Shown here: positions 10,001 to 21,810 of the stretch, piece by piece | How positions within the stretch are numbered: the stretch's first letter is position 1 | Layout: every line of letters begins with the position of its first letter | NCBI RefSeq assembly: GCF_036588685.1 | Contig: NC_086380.1 | Location: 53,593,144-53,657,143, forward strand | DNA length: 64,000 nucleotides | Direction: 5' to 3' | Origin: Mytilus trossulus | Taxonomy: Eukaryota > Mollusca > Bivalvia > Mytilida > Mytilidae | Translations under genes and position numbers: made by a program | Notes under the pieces: generated by a model | What the model was told of the DNA's origin: nothing | Database searches by the model: none | The model's input: only the letters and a program-made list of their open reading frames with translations

Positions 10001-11768
10001 CTCATTGTAAAACATCAACTGAATTAAAACACAGATGTACACATACACATAAAAAAAAACTACGTGAAAATTTTAAAAATTCAAGTGCTTTATTGAGATC
10101 AATCAATAAATCGTCCGAGTCTAACGTTAAATTGGGTTATACGGTAACACTTATATTTACAAGTATTTATTATATATTTGTAGTCTTTACAACTAGAAGT
10201 TAATCCTCTGTACTTCATGTTTCCGGCAGCCATTGCGACATCGTTTGCTTTTATGTTACCCGTGGCAACACCGCCAAATGCTGTGGTGTTTGCCTATGGA
10301 TACCTGAAAGTTATAGACATGGTAAGAATTGTTGTATACGATTTAGTATATGTGTACTAGATAGTAGATTGATTTAAGGAATGACTGTAATATGTTTTCT
10401 GTCAATGATGTGCACACTGAATAACCCATTTGAAACTGAGGTAAATAATGACAAACATATTGATGACGTCAAATCACCAGACAAAGTTATTTATATGAGC
10501 TGATAAGCAAAACGAAGTCAGACAATCAGAAGACGGGTTACATTCAAAATTAAATTACTTATGTTTACATTGAGTTTGGTGTATAAGAAATGTAGAATAA
10601 TGGTACTTTTACTAAAAGATATTTCAAAATTAGTATAATTAATCTGTCAAATACACTGTATTGGTCATTTATGCAACTATGCAACGATCACAATATTAAT
10701 GTGAGTTTATTTTTGGTTCTAATAAAGTTGTTTGGTTATTTCTCTGACAGAAATTCATTGGTTTTTTTTTCTGAATACAGTTGATATGTTATTTCTTTAA
10801 CAATAAGATCAATTGTATTTTATTTATTAGTCCTAAAAATAAATGGAAAAGGAGAATCACAAAAATACTGAATTCAAACAGGAAAGTCCCTTACCAAATG
10901 TCATATCAAACGCTTGCACTGATAAATAACAACTTATTCCTCACATGGTAAAGGCATTTGCTTGTGTACAAAACCTGTTTTTAAAGCTAATTAGCCTCTT
11001 ACTTGTATGACAGTTGCATCAACTTCCAGTATATTTACAACAAATTGAGTGAGCAAATCAGGCAAACACATGACACACAATAGGTCAAAATGATCCAAAT
11101 AAAGCTATGCCACGAAATGGCCTTAATGTGCTTAAAAGTGGCATTGAAATACCGAAAATCCATAATAAAATTTATTTAATTGGTTATGTCTCAAACAATT
11201 AGTACATATGATAACAAAAAAAACTACGTTTATAAATATTCAAGATGAGGTATACCAATGTTTTATTTAAGAACCGAAGTACAATTTGTATGAAGCGCGG
11301 AACTCTTCATTCTAAAAATGTACGCACGGTCAACGCTTTTACAACCCTATAAAGTTACAAAAAGAAGCATTCAATACTTATAATTACATTTTTTAGCTAG
11401 GATTATAAAAACATGATTTTAATGAAGTTAAATTTTTAAATTCACCTGTGCACTTTATTGTGGGACCTCGTGTCATCATGAATGAAATGTTATTGTCTCA
11501 TGCAACTGCTTAAGGAATAACATGTGATGTGCAATTAGCCAATCAGAATAACGTATTATAATGAAACATACATCTTATGTAATTATTTCAGGTTAAAGTT
11601 GGTTTTTTGATGAATATACTTGGAATAGTTGTACTGGTTATAGGAACGGAAACGTGGGGAGAAGCTGTGTTTGGTTTCCATAATCAACCAGATATCTTTA
11701 AGCATGGACTAAATAACACTGACATTGTAAATAACACTTGCATCTGTAACGGAAGTCTACTTTTGTAA
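986..11768 (+). CDS. SLC13-family Na+/dicarboxylate cotransporter, gene 1 (5' part outside window)
   Basis: Ten exons with GT-AG junctions join in one frame (986-1085, 1456-1629, 2429-2554, 3102-3194, 5287-5391, 6417-6502, 7758-7861, 8586-8747, 10184-10321, 11592-11768) and encode the last 420 residues. Seen in the translation: GGLGSLTGTGPN in the TM5 region, ILLGGGFALAFVSQ, the second Ser-Asn motif ATEVTSNVAMCTLLMPILAE, and the family signature FMLPVATPPNAVVF. These are hallmarks of the plasma-membrane SLC13 carriers (NaDC1, NaDC3, NaCT), which move succinate or citrate with Na+. SNV instead of SNT also occurs in vertebrate NaDC1 as I recall it. The C-terminal tail has NNT, NNT and NGS sequons, as expected for an extracellular glycosylated end. 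Exons for TM1-TM4 must lie left of position 1. Which SLC13 subtype it is cannot be told from sequence alone. Confidence 0.93.
1456..1629 (+). CDS. SLC13 gene 1 exon: TM5 substrate/Na+ loop
   Basis: Acceptor ttttcag ends at 1455, donor gttagt starts at 1630. Encodes a polar stretch, then KMMSICIAHAANCGGLGSLT followed by GTGPNVVFKGQSD. The GG-x-x-x-LTGTGPN segment is strongly conserved in SLC13 carriers and lines the substrate/Na+ site in the solved INDY structure. The gene 2 equivalent is 36373-36531. Confidence 0.93.
1915..2310 (-). mobile_element. Retroelement 3' end fragment
   Basis: On the - strand this carries the remains of the RT C-terminus (tacggacgccatcacgag), then caacacgacgggtgccacat, then the gtttgtctgtttgtcttttt tail. 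Same order as at 53085-53530. It sits in the intron between exons 1456-1629 and 2429-2554. Confidence 0.75.
2429..2554 (+). CDS. SLC13 gene 1 exon: hydrophobic helix
   Basis: Acceptor cctttcag ends at 2428, donor gtaagg at 2555. Encodes TFSSWFAFGLPISAIMLLLS followed by WLWLQFYFLG, a membrane helix matching the FASWF...P...LLLLAWLWLQ region of NaDC proteins. Length 126 nt, identical to gene 2 exon 38420-38545. Confidence 0.93.
3102..3194 (+). CDS. SLC13 gene 1 exon: cytoplasmic linker, start chosen at the upstream acceptor
   Basis: Two acceptors compete: ...attgaag ending at 3101 and ...tttgcag ending at 3114. The upstream one keeps the frame (ending RIKSLLRKEYASLGPIE) and gives 93 nt, exactly the length of gene 2 exon 42968-43060. 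The downstream one shifts frame and meets TGA. Donor gtaaga at 3195. Confidence 0.8.
3690..3960. repeat. Interspersed mussel repeat ('cctgacttagcaaa' family)
   Basis: Shares cctgacttrgyaca-like and gttaaacctc/accattc-like blocks with 6955-7150, 7600-7700 and 10850-11090. A 90-codon - strand frame across it is a repeat translation. Confidence 0.5.
4157..5362 (+). repeat. 76-bp minisatellite made from an SLC13 exon and its splice acceptor, 16 units
   Basis: Sixteen tandem units of about 76 bp. Each holds an intron end (acattttgttttag) plus the first 62 nt or so of the following SLC13 exon (ctttgctcaggccgccgtaa...). The last unit (5287 on) is the real exon; the other 15 lack the exon's 3' part and donor. 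Units at 4760-4833 and 5213-5286 share private variants (ggccacttttctcc, gatatggacaatgat) and are followed by units sharing gcccaagccgcc, 453 bp apart, so a six-unit block was copied. Reading from any decoy acceptor in the exon frame reaches TAG, the acceptor's own last three bases. Confidence 0.95.
5287..5391 (+). CDS. SLC13 gene 1 exon: TM helix, last unit of the 76-bp array
   Basis: Acceptor ttttag ends at 5286, donor gtaagt starts at 5392. Encodes FAQAAVIGHFVLLALLWITI then DIGDGGGWHNIFPPK. Same length (105 nt) and phase as gene 2 exon 44069-44173. It is the only unit of the array that keeps the complete exon and a donor. Confidence 0.92.
6359..6474 (+). repeat. Two-copy 58-bp tandem duplication of acceptor plus exon start
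   Basis: The segment (ag)aacagtttcaaactctac...tatttcag starting at 6359 is repeated from 6417. The first copy ends in a new tatttcag directly before the functional exon, so the exon start and its acceptor exist twice. Four or five substitutions separate the copies. Confidence 0.93.
6417..6502 (+). CDS. SLC13 gene 1 exon: TM helix ILLSCSLFIFPSR
   Basis: Acceptor tatttcag ends at 6416 (a duplicate lies 58 nt upstream), donor gttagt at 6503. Encodes TVSNSTPAILLSCSLFIFPS and a short basic tail. Only the second copy of the duplication retains the full exon and donor. Gene 2 counterpart 44840-44931 is six nt longer. Confidence 0.9.
6955..7150. repeat. Interspersed repeat, 'catattcctgacttagtaca' family
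   Basis: Contains agaaagtcccaaatcaatca, catatggcaaaat, aacgaatggataacatctg and catattcctgacttagtaca in the same order as the copies at 10850-11090 and 11830-11975. Confidence 0.65.
7255..7570 (-). mobile_element. Reverse-transcriptase element, C-terminal remnant
   Basis: The - strand translation of 7570-7370 has YDKRDD, LKSLLRKFHGRHQDLVD and YGIS in the order I recall from the C-terminus of an RT element common in mussel genomes (possibly Penelope-like). It lacks a stretch between YDKRDD and the LKS block, so it is internally deleted. The non-coding tail (cacccgtcgtgttcc on +) follows. Confidence 0.65.
7600..7700. repeat. Interspersed repeat fragment
   Basis: Contains aaatggtaaaatcaaaagct, acatatcaaacgaatgaata and catattcctgacttg, the same family as 6955-7150. 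It lies next to the RT remnant and just before exon 7758-7861. Confidence 0.6.
7758..7861 (+). CDS. SLC13 gene 1 exon: LPWGVVILLGGGFALA helix
   Basis: Acceptor aaaacag ends at 7757, donor gtactt at 7862. Encodes PPLLTWKIVEKKLPWGVVIL then LGGGFALAFVSQ, matching the W-N/G-I-V-L-L-L-G-G-G-x-A-L-A block of the family. Ends in phase 0. Confidence 0.95.
8586..8747 (+). CDS. SLC13 gene 1 exon: second Ser-Asn motif
   Basis: Acceptor tttgtag ends at 8585, donor gtaagt at 8748; 54 codons, phase 0 on both sides. Contains ATEVTSNVAMCTLLMPILAE, the re-entrant hairpin with the second Ser-Asn pair that contributes to the Na+ and carboxylate sites. Identical in length to gene 2 exon 46747-46908. Confidence 0.95.
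9767..9890. repeat. Perfect 124-bp palindrome with no spacer
   Basis: Two 62-bp arms are exact reverse complements around the centre ttc|gaa at 9828/9829; I checked the arms base by base. A third, imperfect copy of one arm (gaatatcacagcccaagcca...) follows at about 9909-9975. Located in the intron between exons 8586-8747 and 10184-10321. Confidence 0.95.
10184..10321 (+). CDS. SLC13 gene 1 exon: sodium symporter family signature
   Basis: Acceptor atttgtag ends at 10183, donor gtaaga at 10322; 46 codons. Contains TSFAFMLPVATPPNAVVFAY, which fits the Na+:sulfate symporter signature (S-x2-F-x2-P-x-[GSA]-x3-N-x-[LIVM]-V with close spacing), then KVIDM. Confidence 0.95.
10850..11090. repeat. Interspersed repeat, 'catatcaaacg ... 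ttcctcacatgg' family
   Basis: Diverged copy of the family at 6955-7150: aatcacaaaaatactgaatt, ggaaagtccc, aaatgtcatatcaaacgc, aaataacaacttattcctca in order. It lies in the last intron of gene 1. Confidence 0.6.
11592..11768 (+). CDS. SLC13 gene 1 terminal exon
   Basis: Acceptor atttcag ends at 11591; TAA stop 11766-11768. Encodes the last helix (VGFLMNILGIVVLVIGTETW) and a tail with three N-glycosylation sequons and two cysteines (NNTCICNGS). The matching exon in gene 2 (48683-48880) is 21 nt longer. Confidence 0.94.
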   Translation, partial: VKVGFLMNILGIVVLVIGTETWGEAVFGFHNQPDIFKHGLNNTDIVNNTCICNGSLLL

Positions 11769-11769
11769 A

Positions 11770-11775
11770 AATAAA
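11770..11775 (+). terminator. AATAAA polyadenylation signal of SLC13 gene 1
   Basis: AATAAA begins two bases after the TAA stop (gtaaaaataaaat). If used, the 3' UTR would be very short, about 10-30 nt. No other candidate was checked as carefully. Confidence 0.45.
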
Positions 11776-11829
11776 ATTACTTAAATTTAGACCGAAGTCA
11801 ATTCATCTTTGTTTTATTAAGTTTTTGTA

Positions 11830-11975
11830 AAAAGTAAAATCACAAAAAGACTGAACTCAGAGGAAGATATAATCGAAAAGTCCATAATCACATGGCAAAG
11901 TCAAATGACAAAACACATCAAAAACGAATCGACAAGAACTGTCATATTCCTGACTTGCAATGGAACATTGTATTC
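11830..11975. repeat. Interspersed repeat just past SLC13 gene 1
   Basis: Contains aaatcacaaaaagactgaac, cataatcacatggcaaagtc and tgtcatattcctgacttgca. It begins only about 60 bp after the stop codon of gene 1. Confidence 0.65.
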
Positions 11976-12079
11976 GGCTGTTGATAGTTTTGTGTCTGTT
12001 TGGATGTGTAATGACCGTTCTCTTTTCTTTTTTTTTTATAGAAGATGGCTTTTATCTCTTATTGTTGGTTAAATGTTCT

Positions 12080-13020
12080 TATCCTCTAGTCTTATGTGTA
12101 ATCGCAATTTTCACCTTTTAAATGTGTGATGGCCATTTTCACCTTTTTAATTTGTAATGGCCGTTTTTTCTTCTCCTGTAATATGTCTAATGACTGTTTT
12201 CACTTTTTGTATGTGTAATGGCCGTATTCTTTAGTTTTATATGCAATAGCCGGTTTTTTGGTGGAAAGTTTTGTTTTCTGTTGCATGAGTTATAACCATT
12301 TTCTTCTATTACATGTATAAATGAAATGGCCGTTTTCCTATATGAAATGGCAGTTTTCTCTTGTGTTATGTGTGATGCCCGTTTTCATTTGTTATGTTTG
12401 AAATGCCCCTATTTATGTTTGATAGCCGTTTTCTCCTGTTGTATGTTAAATGGCCTTTCTTTCCAATTGCATTGTCATTTTTAATTTTTTTTGTCTGTTG
12501 CGTATGTTATTGTGTTTTCTCCTACCGTATTTTAATAGCCGTATTCTCTTGTTTAATGTGTAGAGGCCGATTTCTCCGGTTTTACGTGTAATTAAAACGG
12601 ATTTTTTTTCCTTTTGTTTGTGTAATGGCCGCAGTATCATGTTTTATGTATAATTCCCAATGTCTTCTGTTATATGTACAACGGCTGTTTTTTTTCCCCT
12701 GTTGTATGTCTGATGACCGTTGTCTCATGTTGCATGTGTAATTGTTGTTTTTCTTCTTGTACAAGTAATGACCATATTATTTTTCATTGTATAAATGTAG
12801 TTTTCTCGTTTGGTATGAGTAGCCGTTTTCTACATGTGTATGTGTTTTTGACCGATTCCTCTGATATTTTGTGTATTTTTTGTTTCCCCTTGTTTTATGT
12901 GTAATGGTCGTTTTCACCTGTTATAAAACTAGTGGTCGTATTTTCTTGCTTTATGTGTAATTGCCGTTTTGTCTTGTTGTACTAGTCTAGTGGTACAATA
13001 TACTCTTCTCCTGTTGTCTG
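12080..13020. repeat. Degenerate minisatellite, 'tgtaatggccgttttctcct' units of about 28-35 bp
   Basis: Roughly 30 diverged copies of (atgtgtaatggccgttttct)cctgtt with variable spacing fill the segment. Short open frames on both strands here are repeat translations. No gene seen. Confidence 0.8.
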
Positions 13021-13049
13021 AGAAATTACCGTATTATCTGATTATACTA

Positions 13050-13640
13050 ACAAGATGCTGTCACAACGACAGCACACCGGATTATTAACATTTATTCGTG
13101 TCCTGACAATATCACAAGAACCATAACTGATGAACGGTGAAAGTGAAAATCTTCAATATAAAATTTGACCTCCATTTTGTCATCACTCAGTATCAACATA
13201 TTAAAATTTGAAAAGCTTGGGTTGAATGGTTCATGAGTAAATGCAACAACATGAATGGAAACGCCATTATTTTATCATTCAAGAACCATAACTCCTGAAC
13301 GGTAAAAGTCAAAATCGACATTATAGAACTGACCTCCATTTTGTCTTCAGTAACAACATATTAAAATTTGAAAAGCTTTGTTTGAACAGTTCACGAGTAA
13401 ATGCACGGACACAACTGAATACGCCATTTTTTTTAATCTTTCAACAACCCTAACTCCTGAACGGTAAAAGTCAAAATCGTCATTATTGAAGTTGACCTTC
13501 ATTTTGTTGTCCGTAACAACATATTAAAATTTGAAAAGCTTTGGTTGAACGGTTCATGAGTAATTGAACGGACAACATTTGGTTGCCGCCCGCCCGCCCG
13601 CCGTACATCCCCAAATCAATAACCGACATTTTTTGTCACA
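13050..13640. repeat. Interspersed repeat with three tandem units of about 162 bp
   Basis: The block aaccataactcctgaacggt ... catattaaaatttgaaaagc ... tgaa(c/t)ggttca(t/c)gagtaa occurs three times from about 13117, 13281 and 13442. The segment ends in a (cccg)n run. Confidence 0.8.
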
Positions 13641-16130
13641 AAATTCCGGTTAAAAACTATATGTCGCCATCTGTAAAACAGACATTAAAGGTTAGTGGAG
13701 GATTTGGAATCCCGCTAACAGGTTTAACCCGGCCACATTCTGTGTGTATACATCAAAACGTGGTGCCAATTTTCATATTTATTTTTCATTGATTAAATAA
13801 TTTCGGCTCGAAACCAAAATTAATGATCTTCGTTTTATTCAAGAGTTCATTACTTGTTTTTTTCTCTGTTAATTTCCCTCCAGTTAATGGACTTAAACGC
13901 TTCGAAAAAGAGTATGAATAACCACGAAGGCAATTTTTTTGGTACTTATATTACGCAAAGTATAAAAAAAATATTTAAAAGGACCTAGACGCTGACATGT
14001 CAACGTTTTTTTCTTGGTAGAAAACCAATATCTTACTGTTCTTAGTCAATTTGCACTTACAAAAAGCAGAGATTATGAATAACTATTAAAAAATACTTCT
14101 TTCTCAATTGGATCAATGCACATTTTAGTTTTGCAACTAAAAGTACGCAAAAATGTGTCAAATCTGATATTTTTATCATGAACTTGAACGTGAGATATGT
14201 CCACCTTTTAAATTTCCTACCGTTTTAGCTATCGCATACGGTAGAGTTATCGATGGTGCAAATTTGGTCATTATTTTAGAGGAGGCATAGCGTATGTGCT
14301 AGGGCCACGTCAAGAACCAGTTGACATGCTATAAATACTTTAATATATATGGGGATATCTATTCATTCAGTTGACAATTTTGAATTCTTCGTAGATATTT
14401 GAAATACAATAAATGTTCTACGTCAGGGTATATATTACTTAAGCTGTATTTTAAATAGGATTACGTCAACGATGAGTCTTATGTCGACGAAACACTGGTA
14501 TAACGTAAACAAGCGATCATATGCCTAATATCTTTCACATTGATTTGTTATTCATTATGGTTGTCGTTAGTTGCCTTTCATGATTTTTACTTTTGTTTGT
14601 AGTTTTGAGCATGAATCAAGCTTTTGGGTATCTAGTTAAAATTGTTTTAGAACCTTTATAGCTTATACAGTGTTGGCTATTGCTTCATGTTTTATGCCAT
14701 ACGATAAGCTATAGTTGTTTACCTCAAAGCATTTAGTCTCTGGTATACAGATATCATAGTGTCCTTTTAATCATACTTATCAAAGGTACCGGGCTTATAA
14801 TATGATATCATCAGGCTTCTTATTCTAAATACGGATTAACAATTTAAGAGGAGTAATGTCAGAGGGTCGACGATGATCTGACACTTCGTTGTATTGTAGA
14901 CATGGAACAATTGTGGGCTGTTTACGAGTTCTATAACCAGTGTGAATTATGGTTGGCGATGCATCATGTTTATTGTGCATGTATAGTTTCTTTTATTAAA
15001 TATATGTACCTTTACCAGCAGTTCAATCTCTTACAAGTTATATAGCTCATCATCTATCTGTGTTTCTAAAAAAAACTCTCTTTTTTAACGCTTTTGAAAT
15101 CATCAATAGATAGCGGGTCTATCACAAGTTAAACAAAATTCATATTGACATGTAGATCGGTGCTGAAAGAAAACTCTAAAGTGTCCAAAACCAAAAATAC
15201 GTATGTATAAGTCTAATCAAGACGGTTTAAGCAATCTACATAACATCAGACTTCAAACCAAAAAGATTGCCATCGTGTCACGCCTACCACCAAGTGCATC
15301 ATCATTCGAACTACATGGTCTGAAAGCTGGCCAACAAAGACATGGCGTCATAACAAACTAATACGGCAGTAGGTTTACCTAAGTATGAGTACGGATGACA
15401 AAAGTGGTCTTAATACGTCATACTTTCTTCATGACTTAATAAATTTGTTCTTGTGAAGGAAAAAAATATGCATTAGGGAACTTGTACATGTACTGAAATC
15501 ATTGTAAACATCTGTTACACAGAATTATGTCAGTAACAGCGAAGTATAAAAAAGGTTCCAGTAAAGCAAATGCTTCACAGGCTCAGTTTTAAAATATGAA
15601 TTTCGACTGTCTTAATATTGTTAAAAATCATAAAATAGAAAACTGCATAAAAATCAGATTTATTTCGTTTCTTTTTAAGAAATAGATTATTCACAGAATA
15701 TCCTCCAGAATAACAAAAAAAATATCTATAGGTTTAGCCAAACTATAACCCGCAAATTTATATTAGTTGATAAAAATCTATATGTATCTAAGTTTTGAAT
15801 ACTGGTAAGACATTAATGCTTGCATTTTTAACTGCTAAACTTTTGACTGCACAAACGTGAGTGAAAATAAATGCAGTCGTAATAAAAAAAAAACACGTTA
15901 AGAAATTAAAGTGTTTGTAAAGTATAGTTATCCCAAGTGTCAAAAAAGGGTCACCGTGGGACCTAAGTTTAGTTTGTAAATCACCGCATTCTAATTTTGC
16001 ATCTGGGGTCAGTTTCACAACAAATCGTACGACTTAAGCTGGTCGCAAGTCATGAATAGTTCAGTTTACTTGCGATAAACCTTGTCTTCAGTTTTTTTTG
16101 TAAAACCGACTTCTGTATCTGTAGTTTGGT
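13641..16130. other. Intergenic DNA between the two SLC13 genes
   Basis: AT-rich with no convincing exon. About 14470-14540 holds 'gatgagtcttatgt(c/a)gacgaaac', a short block I know as a recurrent mussel repeat. The 76-codon frame at 15788-16018 (-) has no recognisable content. Confidence 0.5.
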
Positions 16131-16134
16131 AAAT

Positions 16135-16290
16135 ATAAAAAAAAGATGTGGTCTGATTGCCAATGAGACAGCTGTCCATAAGAGACCAAAATGACACAGA
16201 CATTAACAACTGTAGGTCACCGTATGGCCTTCAACAATAAGCAAAACCCATACCGCATAGTCGGCTATAAAAGGCCCTTGACAATGTAAA
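16135..16290. repeat. Interspersed repeat, 'gattgccaatgagacagctg' family
   Basis: Near-complete copy: aagatgtggtctgattgcca, ataagagaccaaaatgacac, ggtcaccgtatggccttcaa and ccgcatagtcggctataaaa in order. Reverse copies or parts lie at 38085-38215, 43480-43595, 45035-45160 and 46375-46440. Confidence 0.85.
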
Positions 16291-16299
16291 AACCTTAAT

Positions 16300-18465
16300 T
16301 TGCAGCTATACATGTATATGTCGCGAACAGGACTCCATTATGATTGGATCCATATCATAGTGACCTGATTTTAGTTTATGACCATCCCCTATTATATGAT
16401 GTATATGCATACTTAGTTTGGAAAACCAGTGGGAAAACCATGGTTCAAAGGTTGAAAATATATAGACCGGACACAAACCAAACAAGAACGAATCAAACAA
16501 TGTTTGAAAACTTGACGGCTCAAATGTCAATGCCACTGTTAAAATGAACTGATTTATTTTATGAAGAACCACGTGACATCCCATAATACATCTCTAAACT
16601 AAGTGTGTTTAATATCAGTTCTATAGTTCAAGGCAATGCATTTCATATTTGAGATCATTGGTTTTTGGATCAACTGTATATCTTTCTACATGTTTAAGTT
16701 ACCTGATTTAATTCGACACGGGCCGCAATCAAGTGGGGACTGACGGACGGACAGACTTAAAATGTGATTCATATAACTTTTAAACTTTGCTTTTGGTTGT
16801 ATTAAACATGTGAGATAGTGATTTCCGATCTTGACACAGTTTGTAGGCTGTTAACAAACAAGAGACTATTGTCACTATTGATGTGACAAAGACGTCTACT
16901 TTTTACTCTCTTTATTGCGTTGTTTTCTCTCTCGTTTACTCGTCCAACTTACAAATATTTCATCACATTTTTTTATTTTGCATGGCACACCATCAATTAT
17001 AGCAAATATTAACACATGTAAGGTCAAATATTTGTTATTATACGTCGTTTTTGTAGAAAGTACCGTTTTACCTATGGCAGAGTGAAAACGTCAAAATGAC
17101 GTCAATTATCGCCAAACCATGAACGATATGCAACTAAGAATCAGAGAGACGTTATCATAGTATCGTGCAAAGTAAAATTTGAATTAGCTATATTACCAGC
17201 TGCTTCAAATAAAACAACAATACTACAAAAGTGTTTTTCTTTTAATTTTTCTATGAATGACCTTTGACCCCAATTTAAAAAAAATTGCATCATATTTCAT
17301 TTTTACGACCGGGAAAAATGGAATCTACACATGTTTTCCTTTCGAATGATATATAATATAGCTGTGTGTTAGATAGGTGCATTAAAAATATTTTTAGGTC
17401 TGAATGTCACTCGCCTATAAGTAACTTTACAACATCCTTAAGTCACACTTCATGAAATATTTTGGTCTATAAGTGAGTGTACATCTTTTTCAGCTCACTA
17501 TAACATAAACATAAAAGTTATATATAAAACAATTGACGATACAAAAAATACCACTATTCTTGTTACAAACATATTCAGTACTACAGATACATGTATATAT
17601 AATAATTATTTATCAACTCTACAATTTGACATTTTTACCATATTGGTAGGAGTTGTTTGTAAGAAAAAGTGGAATTAAAAGGCTCTTAGACAGATTCCTA
17701 AAGTAAAATAAATGTTGACTTATGGCGAGATTTTCGGCTGTGATAAAAAATACATGGCTGTTCATATAACAAATAATGAAAAGTTTGTTGACAATATCTT
17801 ACATTTCTTATAGTGTTCCTAAACTATTCATATATTTTCAAGCTATTCCAAAGGCACGTCCTATCATCTTGAAACATAGGAAGTAGACCCCCGAGGGGAG
17901 TTTAGTTTAAACATATTTATTTATAGTGGATTGGGAAACAAGTTTTGCAACTTATATTAATCCCTTTCCACTTTGCGGGCACTCCCGAGGGGAGTGCAAT
18001 CCATCCGAACCGAAAAAATATTTTGAACCATTTTATGATAAGAAATGATACCGCCAAACCCCCCCCCCCTTGCCCCCATCATACATTTTCTAATCAAACG
18101 AAAAGTACACACCCTGTACACCCTCTACAGCATTAAATCTGCAACGGAGTGATACTAAAAAATTAGATTCGGGTTATCTTAATCGGCAATTTCCTTCAAA
18201 ACCCCATGTATCTGACAACTAATCCCCTTTTGTCCTATATCTTTGATTATAGATAATGTTTTACAGTTTATTTCCTGATTGACTTAAATCGGTTATTGTC
18301 GGTACGTTAATCTCACTTGAGGTACTTTTGTAAACTATTAAAGAAAGGTAAAGTCACATCTATCTATGTATATAGCGATACCTACATGTCACCTTTGAAG
18401 AGAAGTTGACAGTTTGTATATATATATATATATGATTTAAACCATCACAACCTTATAACCGAGAG
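16300..18465. other. Intergenic DNA upstream of SLC13 gene 2
   Basis: No exon recognised. 17890-18000 has two 'ccgaggggagt' blocks and 18061-18070 a C run. A (TA)n tract at about 18416-18433 lies some 30 bp before the gene 2 start codon and could include the core promoter; no other regulatory site is clear. Confidence 0.4.
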
Positions 18466-18564
18466 ATGGGTGTATTACGAGATTTACTTCGATTGAGGAA
18501 CATTTTTATCATAATTCTGACACCTATAATACTATTACCAATTATTTATAGCATTGAAACAAAG
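18466..18564 (+). CDS. SLC13 gene 2 exon 1: start and TM1
   Basis: ATG at 18466; 33 codons MGVLRDLLRLRNIFIIILTP then IILLPIIYSIETK; donor gtaaga at 18565, phase 0. The basic start followed by a Leu/Ile/Pro-rich helix matches TM1 of SLC13 carriers (LTPLLLLPLP-type). The next exon also starts in phase 0. Confidence 0.85.
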
Positions 18565-20029
18565 GTAAGATTTGTTTTCATCTTTTCTTATATAATGCAA
18601 CTAGTACACAAATTTATTTAGAGGGTAGCTGAGGACAACGGGATTTTCTCGCTGTGTTGAAGACCCATTGGTGACCTTCGACTGTCGTCTGCTCTTATGG
18701 TCGGGTTGTTGTCTTTTTGATATATTCCACATTTCCTTTCTTAATTTTATTTACATTATTAGATCACAAAAAGGACCAAATTGATGAACTATCCTACGAG
18801 ATATCCGTGTTTATCATGTTTATATAAAATTTATGCAGGAACATATGTTCTTTTCTGTTTATCCATATAATAACATACATGTAATATATACAATTTATAA
18901 AATTAATGTCTACACATCTCTCCAACTTGTATATTATTTAGACAGTTGTGATTTATTAATTCTTTTCAGAAATTAATGTTTTGTATATTTACAAGGCGTA
19001 TACACCTTCCGTTTTGCTAAATTCTGATAGAAAATGTATATGACCAAGAGTTTCATTAACTTCGTAGTTCTTCGTTCGTTTGATTGGTTTATTGGTTGTT
19101 ATTTTTTAAGTCCAGTGCTAATTGATTCATGTTAGTAAGGACGAGAATTATCTTTTCTTGTGTATATCATTTGTCTGACACTCATACAGCATTATAAAGT
19201 TCACGAGTGCAAATATATAAGTAAAAAGTGTTCCTGCAACAAAACTACTTGTGATTTTAGTACCAAAAAAAATCCATGAAGAAAAGTACTAGTAGTTAAC
19301 ATGTTAAATGGAAAGTTGATATGTAGCCACTTCACAGAATATTACTGTACGAGAGCAATGCAGTATGCATTACTTACTATAACATGTATTTGAAAAGAAA
19401 TGAATTGTGAGAGTATGTAAATATATATTAATTGACCGTTGGTTACTTAACGTCCAGTGGTAAATATTTCATGTACTGGTTCAGGACTATTCATGCTATT
19501 GGCGTCAATGAATAAAAACTTAATTGTGTGTGAAATCTGTTGTGAGCAAAATCTGTAAAGACTCTGTTTTGCCGCAAATAAAAAAAAAGATTCTACAGTC
19601 CTTGATGGAATGTAAACAAACCGTTATACATGTACAAACAAAAAGAATCAGTACAAACATAAAAATCTGGCAATTCGCCATCAGGCACAGCATAGTCGAC
19701 TTACATTGAAGCTTCCATTTACTAACTTAAACCGAAACCTCGTAAACAATCCCTTTTTTCCTGGTACACTTAAAATGACGATAAACAAATATTTTAAAAT
19801 AGCCAATTTCAAACTTATGTTGATGTAAATAGTGAAACGACGATCAGTCCCTTATTCAACAAGATATGATTAAAAAGGGTATCATATTACCTAATATATT
19901 TACATATATTAAAAATACATAGATTTACTAAAGTCGATTTTCACTTTTAAGTTTAATCCGTTTTTGTGCAGGAGAATAAAATGAACCGTACTAAAACATC
20001 ATAAAATAAAACGTCCAATACAATTTTTT

Positions 20030-20030
<1 letters not shown>
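18565..20030. other. First part of the long intron 1 of SLC13 gene 2
   Basis: AT-rich, no exon seen. 18640-18740 contains gtcgtctgctcttatggtcg and ggttgttgtctttttgatat, the reverse-oriented edge of the 'gagacaacaacccgacc' repeat family. Confidence 0.5.
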
Positions 20031-21275
<1,245 letters not shown>

Positions 21276-21810
21276 TTATTCAACAACAAATAAAGTCGAA
21301 TAAATTTAAAGAACTGTACTTTAACTAAGTTGGTAGATGTCTGATATAAACAATGTTGTCTAGTGCAAGTTCTGTATGATTCTTTGGTGTGGTTTGTTTT
21401 ATTCATAGGATAATGATGCTAAAACAAATAAAACAAAGAATCTTTCATTTCTCTTTATTACATTTCAAAACTGAATCGGACAATCGTGTCGTAAATCAAA
21501 CTTTCTGTTTCCATTATATAAGATATCCTTACGCCTTATGTCATTCTTTTTTAAGAGTAGGCACAGTCAATGAATTATGTTGTATTGGAATATTTTACAT
21601 GATCCAGCAAAGACTTTATTTCTATAAAAAGAAACTAACTGTTTGGACCGATGCCTTGATTTTCTATTCCGTGATTTTTTTAGATTATTTTTATAAGTTT
21701 TGTTTGCCCATTTTACATTTTATTTTATTATTAATGTTTATCAATTATTCGCTTATTCTTAATCAAGTCAAGTCCCTCTTTGAAAAATCACACTTCAAGA
21801 TATAAAAGTG

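Noticed and set aside
12394..12904. Small open frames on both strands
   Set aside because: They translate the degenerate 'taatggccgttttctcc' minisatellite.
21389..21805. 138-codon open frame just before the satellite
   Set aside because: Lies in an AT-rich intron, has no recognisable domain and a composition (Phe, Leu, Tyr, Ile) expected from AT-rich DNA by chance.
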